Positions 31,707 to 39,717 of a stretch of 42,584 nucleotides of DNA are shown piece by piece. The position numbers and the translations under genes were made by a program. This stretch comes from a virus: the IMG/VR virus record IMGVR_UViG_3300005468_000011, positions 1 through 42,584 of that record, one strand, 5' to 3'. Positions within the stretch are counted from its first letter, which is position 1. The number at the start of each line of letters is the position of its first letter. The notes below the pieces were generated by a model that saw only the letters and a list, made by a program, of their open reading frames with translations, made no database searches and had not been told where the DNA came from.

Positions 31707-32792
31707 ATGGCCATAAATGCGAATGATCCAAATGCCCCAACCAACGATGGGTTCTTAAAATCCCACACGGAAGACGATCCGGGTTCAAAGTATCTCCCGA
31801 CAAACGGGGAAAAACCCATGGACATCCTTCCGACTTACGGAGGCCGTGGCGGGTCTCAGCAGGCGATGGAGTATTACGCCGGCCAGGAATTTAAGAAACT
31901 CTTTGGACGAAATCCGACCCAGAGCGAGCTTGCTTCCTTAGCGGGAGCCTATCAAGGCGATCCCAACATTGCAAACGTGGCGCAAGGCAATCAAGCCATC
32001 GCTCAGTATTACCAGGGATTCAGCAATACTCCGGATCAAATCAACAAAGCAAACCAGGACAAATACCTAAAAGAAGCGCCAAAGCACTATGACGCCGTTC
32101 AAAAGCTTTTCCAGTCCAGTCTGGGGAGGGCGGCTACGCAAGACGAATTAGACCATTTCGGATCGGCTTTAGCGTCTGGATCAACGGATGCTTACCAACT
32201 CCAAGATTTCTTGAAGCAGCAGCCGGAATACACCCAAAAGCAGGATACCCAATTCCAAGACAAGCTATCCGGGCAATTGGCTGGCTATGACAAACAATAT
32301 TTCAACGAACAGATTCTTCCGTCTATTCAAGAGACTTACGCCAAGCAAGGGCGGTCCTTCGATTCCTCTGCGTTCGCAAATTCGGCCACTCAATCAGCCC
32401 AAGCGCAAAACACCCAGCGCCAAGGGTATCTGGCCAACCTAAGCGCCTCCCAATATGGAGGGCGGCAAAACCAAGCCTATAACGATTACGCAGCTATGGT
32501 TCAAAACCAAACAGGCCTCGCTAACGCGGGAATCCAGGCTCAGTACCAGGGAAATCTGAATATGGGGAATCGGCTAAATCAAATCACCGACTTCAATACC
32601 CAGCAGAACTCTTACAACCAATATCTTGCGAAGTACGGCAAGCGGCAGAGCAATGGAGTTGGCGGGATGATTGGCGGGGGAATTGGTGGAGCTGTCGGTG
32701 CGTACTATGGTGGACCAATGGGTGCCCAAGCTGGCTATCAGATAGGTTCAGGGCTAGGGAATTATGCTCAGAATTCAATAGGTGGCTATTAA
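31707..32792 (+). CDS. Ejection-type virion protein with Gly-zipper, 361 aa
   Basis: A Gln/Asn/Ala-rich helical protein with two short related segments (FGRNPTQSELASL and LGRAATQDELDHF). The C-terminus is a glycine zipper (MIGGGIGGAVGAYYGG) that could insert in membranes. Proteins ejected with podovirus DNA have this build. AGGAG six bases before the ATG. Stop codons of this gene and the opposite lipoprotein gene overlap by three bases. Confidence 0.65.
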   Translation: MAINANDPNAPTNDGFLKSHTEDDPGSKYLPTNGEKPMDILPTYGGRGGSQQAMEYYAGQEFKKLFGRNPTQSELASLAGAYQGDPNIANVAQGNQAIAQYYQGFSNTPDQINKANQDKYLKEAPKHYDAVQKLFQSSLGRAATQDELDHFGSALASGSTDAYQLQDFLKQQPEYTQKQDTQFQDKLSGQLAGYDKQYFNEQILPSIQETYAKQGRSFDSSAFANSATQSAQAQNTQRQGYLANLSASQYGGRQNQAYNDYAAMVQNQTGLANAGIQAQYQGNLNMGNRLNQITDFNTQQNSYNQYLAKYGKRQSNGVGGMIGGGIGGAVGAYYGGPMGAQAGYQIGSGLGNYAQNSIGGY

Positions 32793-33115
32793 TGAACGCA
32801 TTCGAACTTAATCTTCCACTCCTGTTGCTTGCCGTAAAACGCAACATTGCCGATTGGGACAACGGCTCCAGCCCCAAGATGTTCGCCTTCTTCGACAATG
32901 TTGTAATTGCCTTTACATTGATCATGCATTTTCTTATAGGCGTCATTGCGCCGAGCCTTAATAACGGAATTTGCGCCTTGGTTCAGATAGCTGACAAGAC
33001 CGCCATTGATCTCATTCAGAGGCGCGTTAGGTGTGGATTTATTGAGGGTAGTTTCCATGGTTGCTGAACAACCCAATGCAAGAGGCAGGAAGATTAGAAC
33101 TAAAAATCTTTTCAT
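32789..33115 (-). CDS. Probable lipoprotein, lone minus-strand gene in the virion operon
   Basis: It begins MKRFLVLIFLPLALGC, a signal sequence ending in a lipobox-like LALGC, so Cys16 may be lipidated (the -3 residue is Ala, not the usual Leu). The 108-residue protein has two more Cys residues. It is the only leftward gene among the virion genes, so it has its own expression, as in morons that act in lysogens. Superinfection exclusion is a guess. The ribosome site is weak; an upstream ATG at 33142 would hide the signal. Confidence 0.65.
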   Translation of the reverse strand: MKRFLVLIFLPLALGCSATMETTLNKSTPNAPLNEINGGLVSYLNQGANSVIKARRNDAYKKMHDQCKGNYNIVEEGEHLGAGAVVPIGNVAFYGKQQEWKIKFECVH

Positions 33116-33195
33116 GACCAAGTTTAGGCCTTTTGGTCCCATGGTTCAAGACCCAGAAGGACCTAGACTAAAACGACCTGATTCGGAGGTGCAAA

Positions 33196-34422
33196 ATGGC
33201 ACTACAGTTTAACCCGCCGCAAGATTTGATCAATTCTTATATGAATCGTCCTAGTCCTGGAGAGCAAGCTTCCAATTCTATTTCACAAGCCTTGCAATCT
33301 TATATTCAAATGAAGACCCAGCAACAGCAAATGGCATCGCTTGAAGCGGCGCGGAAAGCCGCTGAGTTTAAGGCCGTCGCAGATTACGTTCCAGAAGATC
33401 AGATTGCCGGATTGGCGAAGAATTACGGGATCAACATCCCGACCGCCGGCGCGGTTCCGCCTACGCCCAGCACCGGGACAGTTCCGTCCCCGCAAGCCAA
33501 TCCAATGGCCGTAACGCCTGTTGAACAAGGGGCGCAGCAGTCCATGATGGATCAGCATCCAGGAGGGGTGCCAGATGCGGCCAGCGGTGTTTCGCCATTG
33601 GTTCAAGCCCATGCGGCCGCAACCGGGCATAATCCTTTGGGGATTCCCGTTCCTACCAGCAAAGCAGGGCTGGCAAAGTATAAGACCAATCTTGAAACGC
33701 AGAAGCTTGTTAAGGACTTGGAAAAGCCAGACAAGGGTCCGTTGGATACGGTAACAAAAGAACAAGCGTTGGCAAGCGGGAAATTTGATCCCACAAAGCA
33801 AGTTGTCATGGAACCGCCAGCGCCGAGGCTCGATCTCGGAACCAAGCAGGATCAGTTTGACCAAAAGGAATGGGACAAGATCGTAAAAGATACGAATCCC
33901 TTAACGGCGAGTTCGCGGTCTACGCTCGGGATGGCCTCTAAAGCAAACTTTCAGGCTGATCGGGCATTGGTGACCCTATCTAAGCCGGTTGTGACAAACC
34001 AGGAAGCGGGGAACGTCATGGCCGACATTGCGGCCATTTATCAAACGGGCTCCCCTACTCAGTATGGAATGTCTCATCAAGAGTATTCAACGCTCTATGG
34101 GAAAATCCAAGGAGCCTTGCAGACGGTGACGGGAAAGCCACAAGATGCACTTCCAGATGCCATCAAGCAAAGGTTGGTCGGCGTTCTCCATGACATGAAG
34201 GGAACCAATAGCGGAGTTCTCAAACAACAATTGGATTTCACGGAAAAGAGCAAAGCCAAAATTATCAAAAAGTTTCCGGATGAATGGAAAGGGATCAGGG
34301 CCACTCTTGAAGGAGGGCAAGATGGAGGAGCGGCCATTCCAGAGTCTGGGCCTCATGGCCCCTCCGTAACGCAGAATGGCCATACCTACAATTGGAATGC
34401 CAAAACGGGGCAATATGAGTAA
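33196..34422 (+). CDS. Internal virion/ejection protein, 408 aa
   Basis: The N-terminal 60 residues are a Gln-rich helix or coiled coil, then comes a Pro/Ala linker and a helical C-terminal half. No family is recognised; position between two ejection-type genes and the composition suggest an internal protein. GGAGGTG five bases before the ATG gives strong translation. The stop overlaps the next start by eight bases. Confidence 0.65.
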   Translation: MALQFNPPQDLINSYMNRPSPGEQASNSISQALQSYIQMKTQQQQMASLEAARKAAEFKAVADYVPEDQIAGLAKNYGINIPTAGAVPPTPSTGTVPSPQANPMAVTPVEQGAQQSMMDQHPGGVPDAASGVSPLVQAHAAATGHNPLGIPVPTSKAGLAKYKTNLETQKLVKDLEKPDKGPLDTVTKEQALASGKFDPTKQVVMEPPAPRLDLGTKQDQFDQKEWDKIVKDTNPLTASSRSTLGMASKANFQADRALVTLSKPVVTNQEAGNVMADIAAIYQTGSPTQYGMSHQEYSTLYGKIQGALQTVTGKPQDALPDAIKQRLVGVLHDMKGTNSGVLKQQLDFTEKSKAKIIKKFPDEWKGIRATLEGGQDGGAAIPESGPHGPSVTQNGHTYNWNAKTGQYE

Positions 34423-35926
34423 ACCAGCGTTTGATCCAAACATTCCGTTTGATTCCGTTAAACCGGCCTTTGATCCGAATGCTCCATTTACGGCAACGTC
34501 TTCTGATAGCCAACCCCCGCTTACGGGAGATGCCCGAAATGCGGTAATGGGTGCTGCGGCAAAAGCGGCATGGAACATGACGCCTATGGCACACCCTACC
34601 AAGAATCTACCAATGCTCGGAGCTATAGCCGGATCGGCCATTCTTCCTGGGATAGGAACGGCCGCCGGCGCTGGACTGGGGCAAATAGCGGGCCGTATGG
34701 CCGATATTGCGACAGGGGATGTTCAGCCCGGAGATGCCTCAAGTCCAGTCCGCGAGGCCCTTGGTCCCATGGCTCAGACAGCACTCTCGGGACTTCCCGA
34801 GGTCGGAGGAGTTCAAAGGGCGGCGCAAAGCGCGGCTCAGAATCTTGGGCGACGGGCTTTGGGAATTAGCAAACCGATTCTGAATAAATTAAAGGTGGGC
34901 ATTCCTCAAGCAAATCAAGCGGCTCAAGAAATGCTCGATCAAGGAGTCATCAGACCTTTGAGTGGAGCAAGGGCGACTTTGGGAAGGGCTGAGGATGTCG
35001 CGGCTACAAGTGGCGAAGCTGTCGGGAATGCATTGGCTAAAACCGGCCAACATGCGCTTGATACCAACAAAGTTTCAGAGGAAGTGATCAACCAATTGGC
35101 TCCTAAGTTTCAAGGTGGGGCCTACGGAACTGATGAGAAAATCGTCAATGAGATTGTAGATACGATTGGAGCCCATGGCAACGGCCCTATTGATTTTAAG
35201 AGTGCCCAAGCTCTCAAGAATAAGCTCAAGGAATTGTCAGGAGCCAACTGGAATACCGACAAGATAAAAGCCTCTATGTATCAGAGAGCTTACGGCATTG
35301 TGAGCGATGCCTTGGAAAAAAGCGTTCAAGAAGCCTCCGGAAGTTCTGGCTCCCTTCCAATTGTTCAACCAGGATCAAAGGTTGGTGATCCCCATGCCCT
35401 CTTTGCCTATAACGACAAATTCGGGAAGGGGGGAACCGACAGAGCCATCTACAACGTTTTTGGTGATCCAGCGCATCCAGTTTTAAAAGCTAAGGGATGG
35501 GGATCGAGCTTGCCAAAAGCTGATTTAGAGGCCGCTGGAATTCCGATTACAGGCGCAGAACCAAGAGCGGCTGGAATGACGCCTGCCGGCTCATTACCGC
35601 AAGATGAATTGGCAAATTACATTCGCCAAAAACAAACGTATGGCGCTTCCCAGACGGCGATTAAAGGATTGACTGATAAGGCCAACGCGGAGGCATCAAA
35701 TAGTCTTTTGAGCCTTAGAGGTGCCATGGTTGGCGGTGGAGCGTTAGCCACCGGCAACTATAAGGAGGCGGCGAAAGCATTAGGAGTCTGGGAAGCGGGG
35801 CGACGCATTGGGACAGGAACGGGCTCAGCCGTACTAAACTATTTAAATACTTCCCCAACAGCGGGTGTTGCGCGTCGAGCTTTGATCTCCCAATTTGTCG
35901 ATAAAGTCATTCATGGTCAAAATTGA
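34415..35926 (+). CDS. Ejection-type virion protein with Gly/Ala membrane segment, 503 aa
   Basis: The N-terminus has two similar PAFDPN repeats (KPAFDPNIPF, KPAFDPNAPF). A Gly/Ala-rich segment (IAGSAILPGIGTAAGAG) follows at about 75-100 and can cross membranes; the rest is helical. This is the layout of proteins that form a trans-envelope channel for DNA. The ATG at 34415 overlaps the upstream stop and is preferred to an earlier one. Confidence 0.65.
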   Translation: MSKPAFDPNIPFDSVKPAFDPNAPFTATSSDSQPPLTGDARNAVMGAAAKAAWNMTPMAHPTKNLPMLGAIAGSAILPGIGTAAGAGLGQIAGRMADIATGDVQPGDASSPVREALGPMAQTALSGLPEVGGVQRAAQSAAQNLGRRALGISKPILNKLKVGIPQANQAAQEMLDQGVIRPLSGARATLGRAEDVAATSGEAVGNALAKTGQHALDTNKVSEEVINQLAPKFQGGAYGTDEKIVNEIVDTIGAHGNGPIDFKSAQALKNKLKELSGANWNTDKIKASMYQRAYGIVSDALEKSVQEASGSSGSLPIVQPGSKVGDPHALFAYNDKFGKGGTDRAIYNVFGDPAHPVLKAKGWGSSLPKADLEAAGIPITGAEPRAAGMTPAGSLPQDELANYIRQKQTYGASQTAIKGLTDKANAEASNSLLSLRGAMVGGGALATGNYKEAAKALGVWEAGRRIGTGTGSAVLNYLNTSPTAGVARRALISQFVDKVIHGQN

Positions 35927-36090
35927 CCTGTAAGCAATGCAAGATGGAAATGATCAATACGCAAGATGAAGCTCTCGGATCTGATTGGGTTTGCCCAGGG
36001 TGTCTTGGGAGACAAACTGTCTTTTACGATCAGCCGGAGATTCTCTTGGACGGGATACACAAAGCCGAAGGAGACCAACATGCCGCATGA
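35923..36090 (+). CDS. Zinc-ribbon protein, 55 aa
   Basis: C3-x2-C6 and C24-x2-C27 form one ribbon. The TTG start overlaps the TGA of the previous gene (TTGA); starting at the ATG at 35944 would lose the first Cys pair, so the TTG is favoured. It overlaps the M15 peptidase gene by 11 bases. Function unknown. Confidence 0.5.
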   Translation: MTCKQCKMEMINTQDEALGSDWVCPGCLGRQTVFYDQPEILLDGIHKAEGDQHAA

Positions 36091-36454
36091 ATGGACGTAT
36101 TTTAAGCCGGAGGAAGTGGAGGGTCTCGATGAAGAATTTGTCGCCAAACTTGACCAAGCAAGACACATCGCTGGGATACCTTTCAAAATCACCAGTGGCT
36201 TACGCACATTGGAGACAAACAAATCAATTATTGGAGCGAGCCCGGACTCATCGCACCTTCAGGGATTGGCTGTGGACTTGTTGGTTGAAAATGACCATGA
36301 AGTCAGTCTCATCGTTGACGCAGCCAAGGCTGTAGGCATCACAAGGCGAGGGATTTATGTGGATGCCAAGAACGTTCCGACGCATGTTCATTTGGATGTC
36401 GCTACGGATAGGGTCAGTGAGGTGATTTGGATCAAGCGTGAAGGACTGGCTTAA
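36080..36454 (+). CDS. M15-family D-Ala-D-Ala-type peptidase, endolysin, 124 aa
   Basis: Zinc site residues are in place: S57-S-H59-x-x-G-x-A-x-D66 and H102-V-H104. This is the Peptidase_M15_3 pattern, which cleaves peptide links of peptidoglycan. There is no signal peptide, so release needs a holin. AAGGAG six bases before the ATG at 36080 makes this start clear. It begins the lysis region. Confidence 0.85.
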   Translation: MPHEWTYFKPEEVEGLDEEFVAKLDQARHIAGIPFKITSGLRTLETNKSIIGASPDSSHLQGLAVDLLVENDHEVSLIVDAAKAVGITRRGIYVDAKNVPTHVHLDVATDRVSEVIWIKREGLA

Positions 36455-36464
36455 AAGGAGATTT

Positions 36465-36758
36465 ATGAAACATTTACTAGTAGCTGCTGTCGTTGTCTGT
36501 AGCCCTTGTATCGATTGGACAAGGTTCTCGGGAACCGTCAAGGCCATCAATGGGAAGGATAATACGATCACAATCCAGAACCGGGATGGGGACCTCTTTA
36601 CGATCCCTATCGATTATCAGGTCAAGATCTCTGAAAAGCATGGGGAATTGCGGAGTCTTTCCAATCTCCAGTTGGACGAAAAGATTACGCTCATTCGACG
36701 GCCATCCGTTGAGCCTCCGAAGGAGTCATTTGACGATATGAACAAAATGAAAGGTTAA
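36465..36758 (+). CDS. Exported small protein, 97 aa
   Basis: It opens with a signal peptide (MKHLLVAAVVVCSP) followed by a beta-rich domain (FSGTVKAINGKDNTITIQNR) of OB-like appearance. The role is not known; the position suggests help in lysis. AAGGAG before the ATG at 36465 is strong, so the upstream start is rejected. Confidence 0.65.
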   Translation: MKHLLVAAVVVCSPCIDWTRFSGTVKAINGKDNTITIQNRDGDLFTIPIDYQVKISEKHGELRSLSNLQLDEKITLIRRPSVEPPKESFDDMNKMKG

Positions 36759-36769
36759 GGGAGATTTTT

Positions 36770-37021
36770 ATGAATGCTCTAAACTGGCTTGCCAATTTAA
36801 TCCCAGAACAATACCGTGTCGCCATTGCCATTAAGAAGGTCTCCTATACGGTTGGCAAATTAGCCGCTGGATTTCTGACAGCTCAACTTATCGCCAAGGG
36901 GAAATTGACGCCTGAACAATGCGGCCAAATTGAGTTGGCGACGACGGCGATTGTTGCAGGTGGGCTTGAAGCAGTACATGATTGGGCTAAAGTCAAATGG
37001 CCTGATCAGAAATGGCTTTAA
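36770..37021 (+). CDS. Small amphipathic membrane protein, possible holin, 83 aa
   Basis: Helical segments KLAAGFLTAQLIA and ATTAIVAGGLEAV could insert in the membrane, separated by a polar turn. Size and place beside a peptidase fit a holin, but no holin family is recognised. GGGAG six bases before the ATG. Confidence 0.55.
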   Translation: MNALNWLANLIPEQYRVAIAIKKVSYTVGKLAAGFLTAQLIAKGKLTPEQCGQIELATTAIVAGGLEAVHDWAKVKWPDQKWL

Positions 37022-37051
37022 GAAGCCATAGGGGAAAGTCCATGGCGATAG

Positions 37052-37267
37052 ATGAGGATATATGTGCAGAATGGCGATAAACTTAAACGAAAATGGAAAT
37101 CGAGCTTGGTCTGTAAACTGTGCGAATCTTTTTGCATCGTTGAGGAATGGGAGCGTCCGCCTTTCTATTACCACATCTGCTGTCCTCAGTGCAAAAACGT
37201 AGTCAAGGAAAAACAATGCCCAAAAAAACACACCTACCAAAACCGCGTCAAAAAATCGCACCATTAA
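37052..37267 (+). CDS. Zinc-ribbon protein, 71 aa
   Basis: C21-x2-C24 and C44/C47 (CCPQC) form a ribbon in a basic protein. The start is uncertain: ATG 37052 has no good ribosome site; GTG at 37064 is the alternative with GAGG six bases before it. It overlaps the next gene by 52 bases in another frame. Confidence 0.5.
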   Translation: MRIYVQNGDKLKRKWKSSLVCKLCESFCIVEEWERPPFYYHICCPQCKNVVKEKQCPKKHTYQNRVKKSHH

Positions 37268-37479
37268 GAAAATGGGGCAATTCTCTTCTTTGGATCAATC
37301 TTAAATTTTGGAAATGCGCGTATTGCGGGATATTGATTAAAGATAGAAAGCCATTTTCAGTGACCTTGATCGATGCCAATCCCGACCCTTTTATTCTTTG
37401 TTCTCCGCAATGCTTTAAAATCCTGGTCATCAAATTAGAAGCGCAGCGTCATGATAAAACGCATCGCTGGATTCCATAA
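37216..37479 (+). CDS. Zinc-finger protein, 87 aa
   Basis: The motif CAYCG ... LCSPQCF (about residues 35-66) is a treble-clef type zinc site, with a basic N-terminus. AAGGA six bases before the ATG at 37216 fixes the start. It ends six bases before the M23-like gene. Confidence 0.6.
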   Translation: MPKKTHLPKPRQKIAPLRKWGNSLLWINLKFWKCAYCGILIKDRKPFSVTLIDANPDPFILCSPQCFKILVIKLEAQRHDKTHRWIP

Positions 37480-37485
37480 ATTAAT

Positions 37486-37950
37486 GTGTTCACCTGCCCG
37501 GTCGATCCGCAGTACAAAATCCAATGCGAATACGCGGAAAAAAACAAGCGTTTCGCCTGGTCCATTGACCCCGAAAACGGCCTTTGGCTCCCCAGCCGGG
37601 ACCGTGATGGTTTCGGGCACCATAGGGGACTAGATTTTTCTTGCCCTGTCGGAACGATCGTTAGGGCCATGGTCGATGGGATTATCATCCGATCACGTTT
37701 TGAAAACGCGCTAGATTCAACGTTGGGATCTGGCCTCTACATTTTTCAGCTTGTGATGCTCGTCGGCTATGACTCGTGGTGCCTCAAATATAGCCATCTC
37801 AAAGCCAGTTACGTTTCGGTTGGGCAGAAAGTGAAGGCCGGCGAAGGCATTGCCGAATCGGGCCAGTCGGGCGATGCCATCAGTCCTTTTTTACACGTGG
37901 ACTTAATGAACCTCAAAAAGCAATGGAAGAATATATTATTCGACGCCTAG
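37486..37950 (+). CDS. M23-like peptidase lacking the catalytic His, 154 aa
   Basis: The LytM fold is clear: H46-R-G-L-D50 (zinc ligands), PVGTIVRAMVDG, Y102-S-H104 and the final P134-F135-L-H137-V-D. In active enzymes the last motif is H-x-H, in which the first His acts in catalysis. Here it is Phe135, so the enzyme may be weak or only bind peptidoglycan. No signal peptide. GTG start with no strong ribosome site, six bases after the preceding stop. Confidence 0.75.
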   Translation: MFTCPVDPQYKIQCEYAEKNKRFAWSIDPENGLWLPSRDRDGFGHHRGLDFSCPVGTIVRAMVDGIIIRSRFENALDSTLGSGLYIFQLVMLVGYDSWCLKYSHLKASYVSVGQKVKAGEGIAESGQSGDAISPFLHVDLMNLKKQWKNILFDA

Positions 37951-37953
37951 CTA

Positions 37954-38466
37954 ATGAATGATGAAGATTGGCATGAGAAGATCGAAGAGCATCTTCTTCG
38001 GGAACTTATCGAGGATTTACAGGAAAGGGTCAAGGATTTAGACAACGTTCTAAGAGGCGAAAAAGGCCAAGCAGGCCTCATTGCCGAATACGAACGGCAC
38101 GATGAGATTTTAACGAGGCTTTACGCTGTCGTGATTCAGGACTCCACGGGCAAGAAGGGCCTCCTGCACGACATTGACTACCTGATGGGGCGAAAGTCCA
38201 ATCGGGAAAAAGCAAAGGAATACCGATGGCAATTCTGGACGGCGGTCACAGTAGCGACGATCACGGCGACGACGGCCCTGATGACAAATTGGGAGAAGAT
38301 AAAAAAGAATCTCCCGAAGGACCATCCGGGACCTCTGGAGCAACAGATCGAGAAAGCCAAGCACCCAAGGGCAAAGCGGAAAACGATCCTTTACCGCGTA
38401 GTCCCGGCGACGCCCCCTGGAACAAACCCAAGTACACAGGACCCAGGAACGTCCGAGTCACCGTAG
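37954..38466 (+). CDS. Coiled-coil membrane protein, holin-like, 170 aa
   Basis: A charged coiled coil (1-65) is followed by one hydrophobic segment (WTAVTVATITATTALM, about 90-107) and a basic, Pro/Thr-rich tail. This is like XhlA-type lysis proteins, though no firm match is claimed. It begins three bases after the M23-like gene. A second long frame overlaps its 3' half. Confidence 0.6.
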   Translation: MNDEDWHEKIEEHLLRELIEDLQERVKDLDNVLRGEKGQAGLIAEYERHDEILTRLYAVVIQDSTGKKGLLHDIDYLMGRKSNREKAKEYRWQFWTAVTVATITATTALMTNWEKIKKNLPKDHPGPLEQQIEKAKHPRAKRKTILYRVVPATPPGTNPSTQDPGTSESP

Positions 38467-38594
38467 GGTATCCGTGCCTTAACTGTCCCCATAAACATGT
38501 CGATCACAGCTATTATTCGCCTAAAGAATATCTATTTCCAGACTGCACATGCATTGGGTTGAAGATGGATTTAAATTTATTACCAAAAGATTAG
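38226..38594 (+). CDS. Out-of-frame overlapping gene with Cys/His cluster, 122 aa
   Basis: The N-terminal 75 residues are acidic, Gly/Ser/Pro-rich and encoded over the tail of the preceding gene in another frame. The C-terminus (YPCLNCPHKHVDHSYY ... DCTC) looks like a zinc site and is not overlapped. AAAGGA six bases before the ATG supports it. Rz1-type spanin genes are also nested, but no lipobox is seen here. Confidence 0.5.
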   Translation: MAILDGGHSSDDHGDDGPDDKLGEDKKESPEGPSGTSGATDRESQAPKGKAENDPLPRSPGDAPWNKPKYTGPRNVRVTVGYPCLNCPHKHVDHSYYSPKEYLFPDCTCIGLKMDLNLLPKD

Positions 38595-38595
38595 A

Positions 38596-39132
38596 CTAAA
38601 GGTGGGCCCAGCTATCTCTGCGAATAATCCGATAGAGATGGGTTGTACTAATGTGATACATGTCTGCCATTTTACGACCTTCTCCTAACCTGTAATTATT
38701 TCTTATGCAGAAGATATCGTTTTCTTTTAGCTTTGCCTTCCAGATTTTCTCTCCTTTCACGTTTCGACCCTTAATTTTGCAATCGCGCATATTATCCAAT
38801 TGGGTCCCAAGAAATAGATGTTCGGGATTGACACATGCCCTATTATCGCAACGATGAAGAACGTAAAGGCCGCGAGGGATTGGACCATTAAAAACTGAGT
38901 ATGAAAACCTATGAGCCCGCCCCTCTGACATAAGTGCATAACCTTTCGGGCATCTCCGCCCAGTCCAATTCCAGCAATAGTTTGTCTTTTTGACTTTCTC
39001 CAAAAGCCGTTCCTTAATCGAACGTGTATGGATTTTAAAATAACAAGTTATGCACCTATCCGGGAATGGTTTGTTATAAACGCGCCGTGGATTACCGCAA
39101 GATATACATTTGATGATTTCGCCGCGAATCAC
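38596..39132 (-). CDS. HNH endonuclease with N-terminal zinc ribbon, 178 aa
   Basis: C9-x2-C12 and C27-x2-C30 form a ribbon; the HNH_3 core is LHRCDNRACVNPEHLFLGT; the C-terminus (KMADMYHISTTHLYRII) reads as a helix-turn-helix. Such enzymes behave as homing nucleases. A GTG start overlaps the stop of the nuclease upstream. It is convergent with the lysis genes, with one base between stops. Confidence 0.8.
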   Translation of the reverse strand: MIRGEIIKCISCGNPRRVYNKPFPDRCITCYFKIHTRSIKERLLEKVKKTNYCWNWTGRRCPKGYALMSEGRAHRFSYSVFNGPIPRGLYVLHRCDNRACVNPEHLFLGTQLDNMRDCKIKGRNVKGEKIWKAKLKENDIFCIRNNYRLGEGRKMADMYHISTTHLYRIIRRDSWAHL

Positions 39133-39413
39133 AGTAGATCCTTCATAAAATCCATCACAATCCCCCTCTTGAGTTCTTGAGGGGTAAAGCGAAAGATTTT
39201 CCAACCAAGTTTCCCGGCGGCGTTGTACTTGGTCATATCCGCAATGAACCCACCTCCTCTGGTATGCCTGCCCTGGGTCCATGCGGCTCCTTCGATCTCA
39301 ACGGCAATCTTCTTATCTGGCCAACAGTAATCGAACTTCCATTTGCGAGTAGGATGGAACTTGAATTCCGTCTTAGGTTCTGGGATGCCGAAGGCTTTCC
39401 AGAGATAAGTCAT
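39129..39413 (-). CDS. PD-(D/E)XK-type nuclease, 94 aa
   Basis: F27-D28, then A37-V-E39-I-E41-G, then GRHTRGGGF and KLGWKIFRFTPQ match a small phage family of restriction-like endonucleases. Asp28, Glu39 and Glu41 would hold the metal. Placed beside SSB and a Sak4-like ATPase, it may process recombination intermediates. The ATG overlaps the preceding stop, so a longer form is rejected. Confidence 0.75.
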   Translation of the reverse strand: MTYLWKAFGIPEPKTEFKFHPTRKWKFDYCWPDKKIAVEIEGAAWTQGRHTRGGGFIADMTKYNAAGKLGWKIFRFTPQELKRGIVMDFMKDLL

Positions 39414-39628
39414 GCGAACCTCGTTTGATTCCCATCTGGGGGAACCATGACATATAAGTTGTCCGATGGCTTCTCGCCCTTCTCGCAAATGATGGTATAC
39501 CCGTCTTTGCGGAGATCGGATGCTCTTGAGGTGAATTTGTAGCCCCATTGGTAGCAAAGAATTTGTCCCAATTTCATTCGGTACTTATTGTTCCGAAAGG
39601 CTTTGATGATTTCTTCTTTACGGGTCAT
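39410..39628 (-). CDS. Winged-helix-like phage protein, 72 aa
   Basis: The pattern MKLGQILCYQWGYKFTSRASDLRKDGYTIICE fits a small winged helix: helix, recognition helix with SRASDLRKDG, then a beta wing. DNA binding is likely. The ATG at 39628 overlaps the stop of a 30-residue membrane peptide (ATGA). Confidence 0.6.
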   Translation of the reverse strand: MTRKEEIIKAFRNNKYRMKLGQILCYQWGYKFTSRASDLRKDGYTIICEKGEKPSDNLYVMVPPDGNQTRFA

Positions 39629-39717
39629 CTCAATTGTCCTAGAACATAGCCCGTCGCAAAACAGACTGCGCCAATATAGACGAGCTTGATAAATGATAAA
39701 CAGACAATGCTTGTCAT
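39625..39717 (-). CDS. Membrane peptide, 30 aa
   Basis: A single hydrophobic helix (IVCLSFIKLVYIGAVCFATG) with a basic end. Both its start and its stop form ATGA overlaps with the adjoining genes. This double coupling in an otherwise unexplained 85-base gap is the main evidence. Function unknown. Confidence 0.5.
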   Translation of the reverse strand: MTSIVCLSFIKLVYIGAVCFATGYVLGQLR

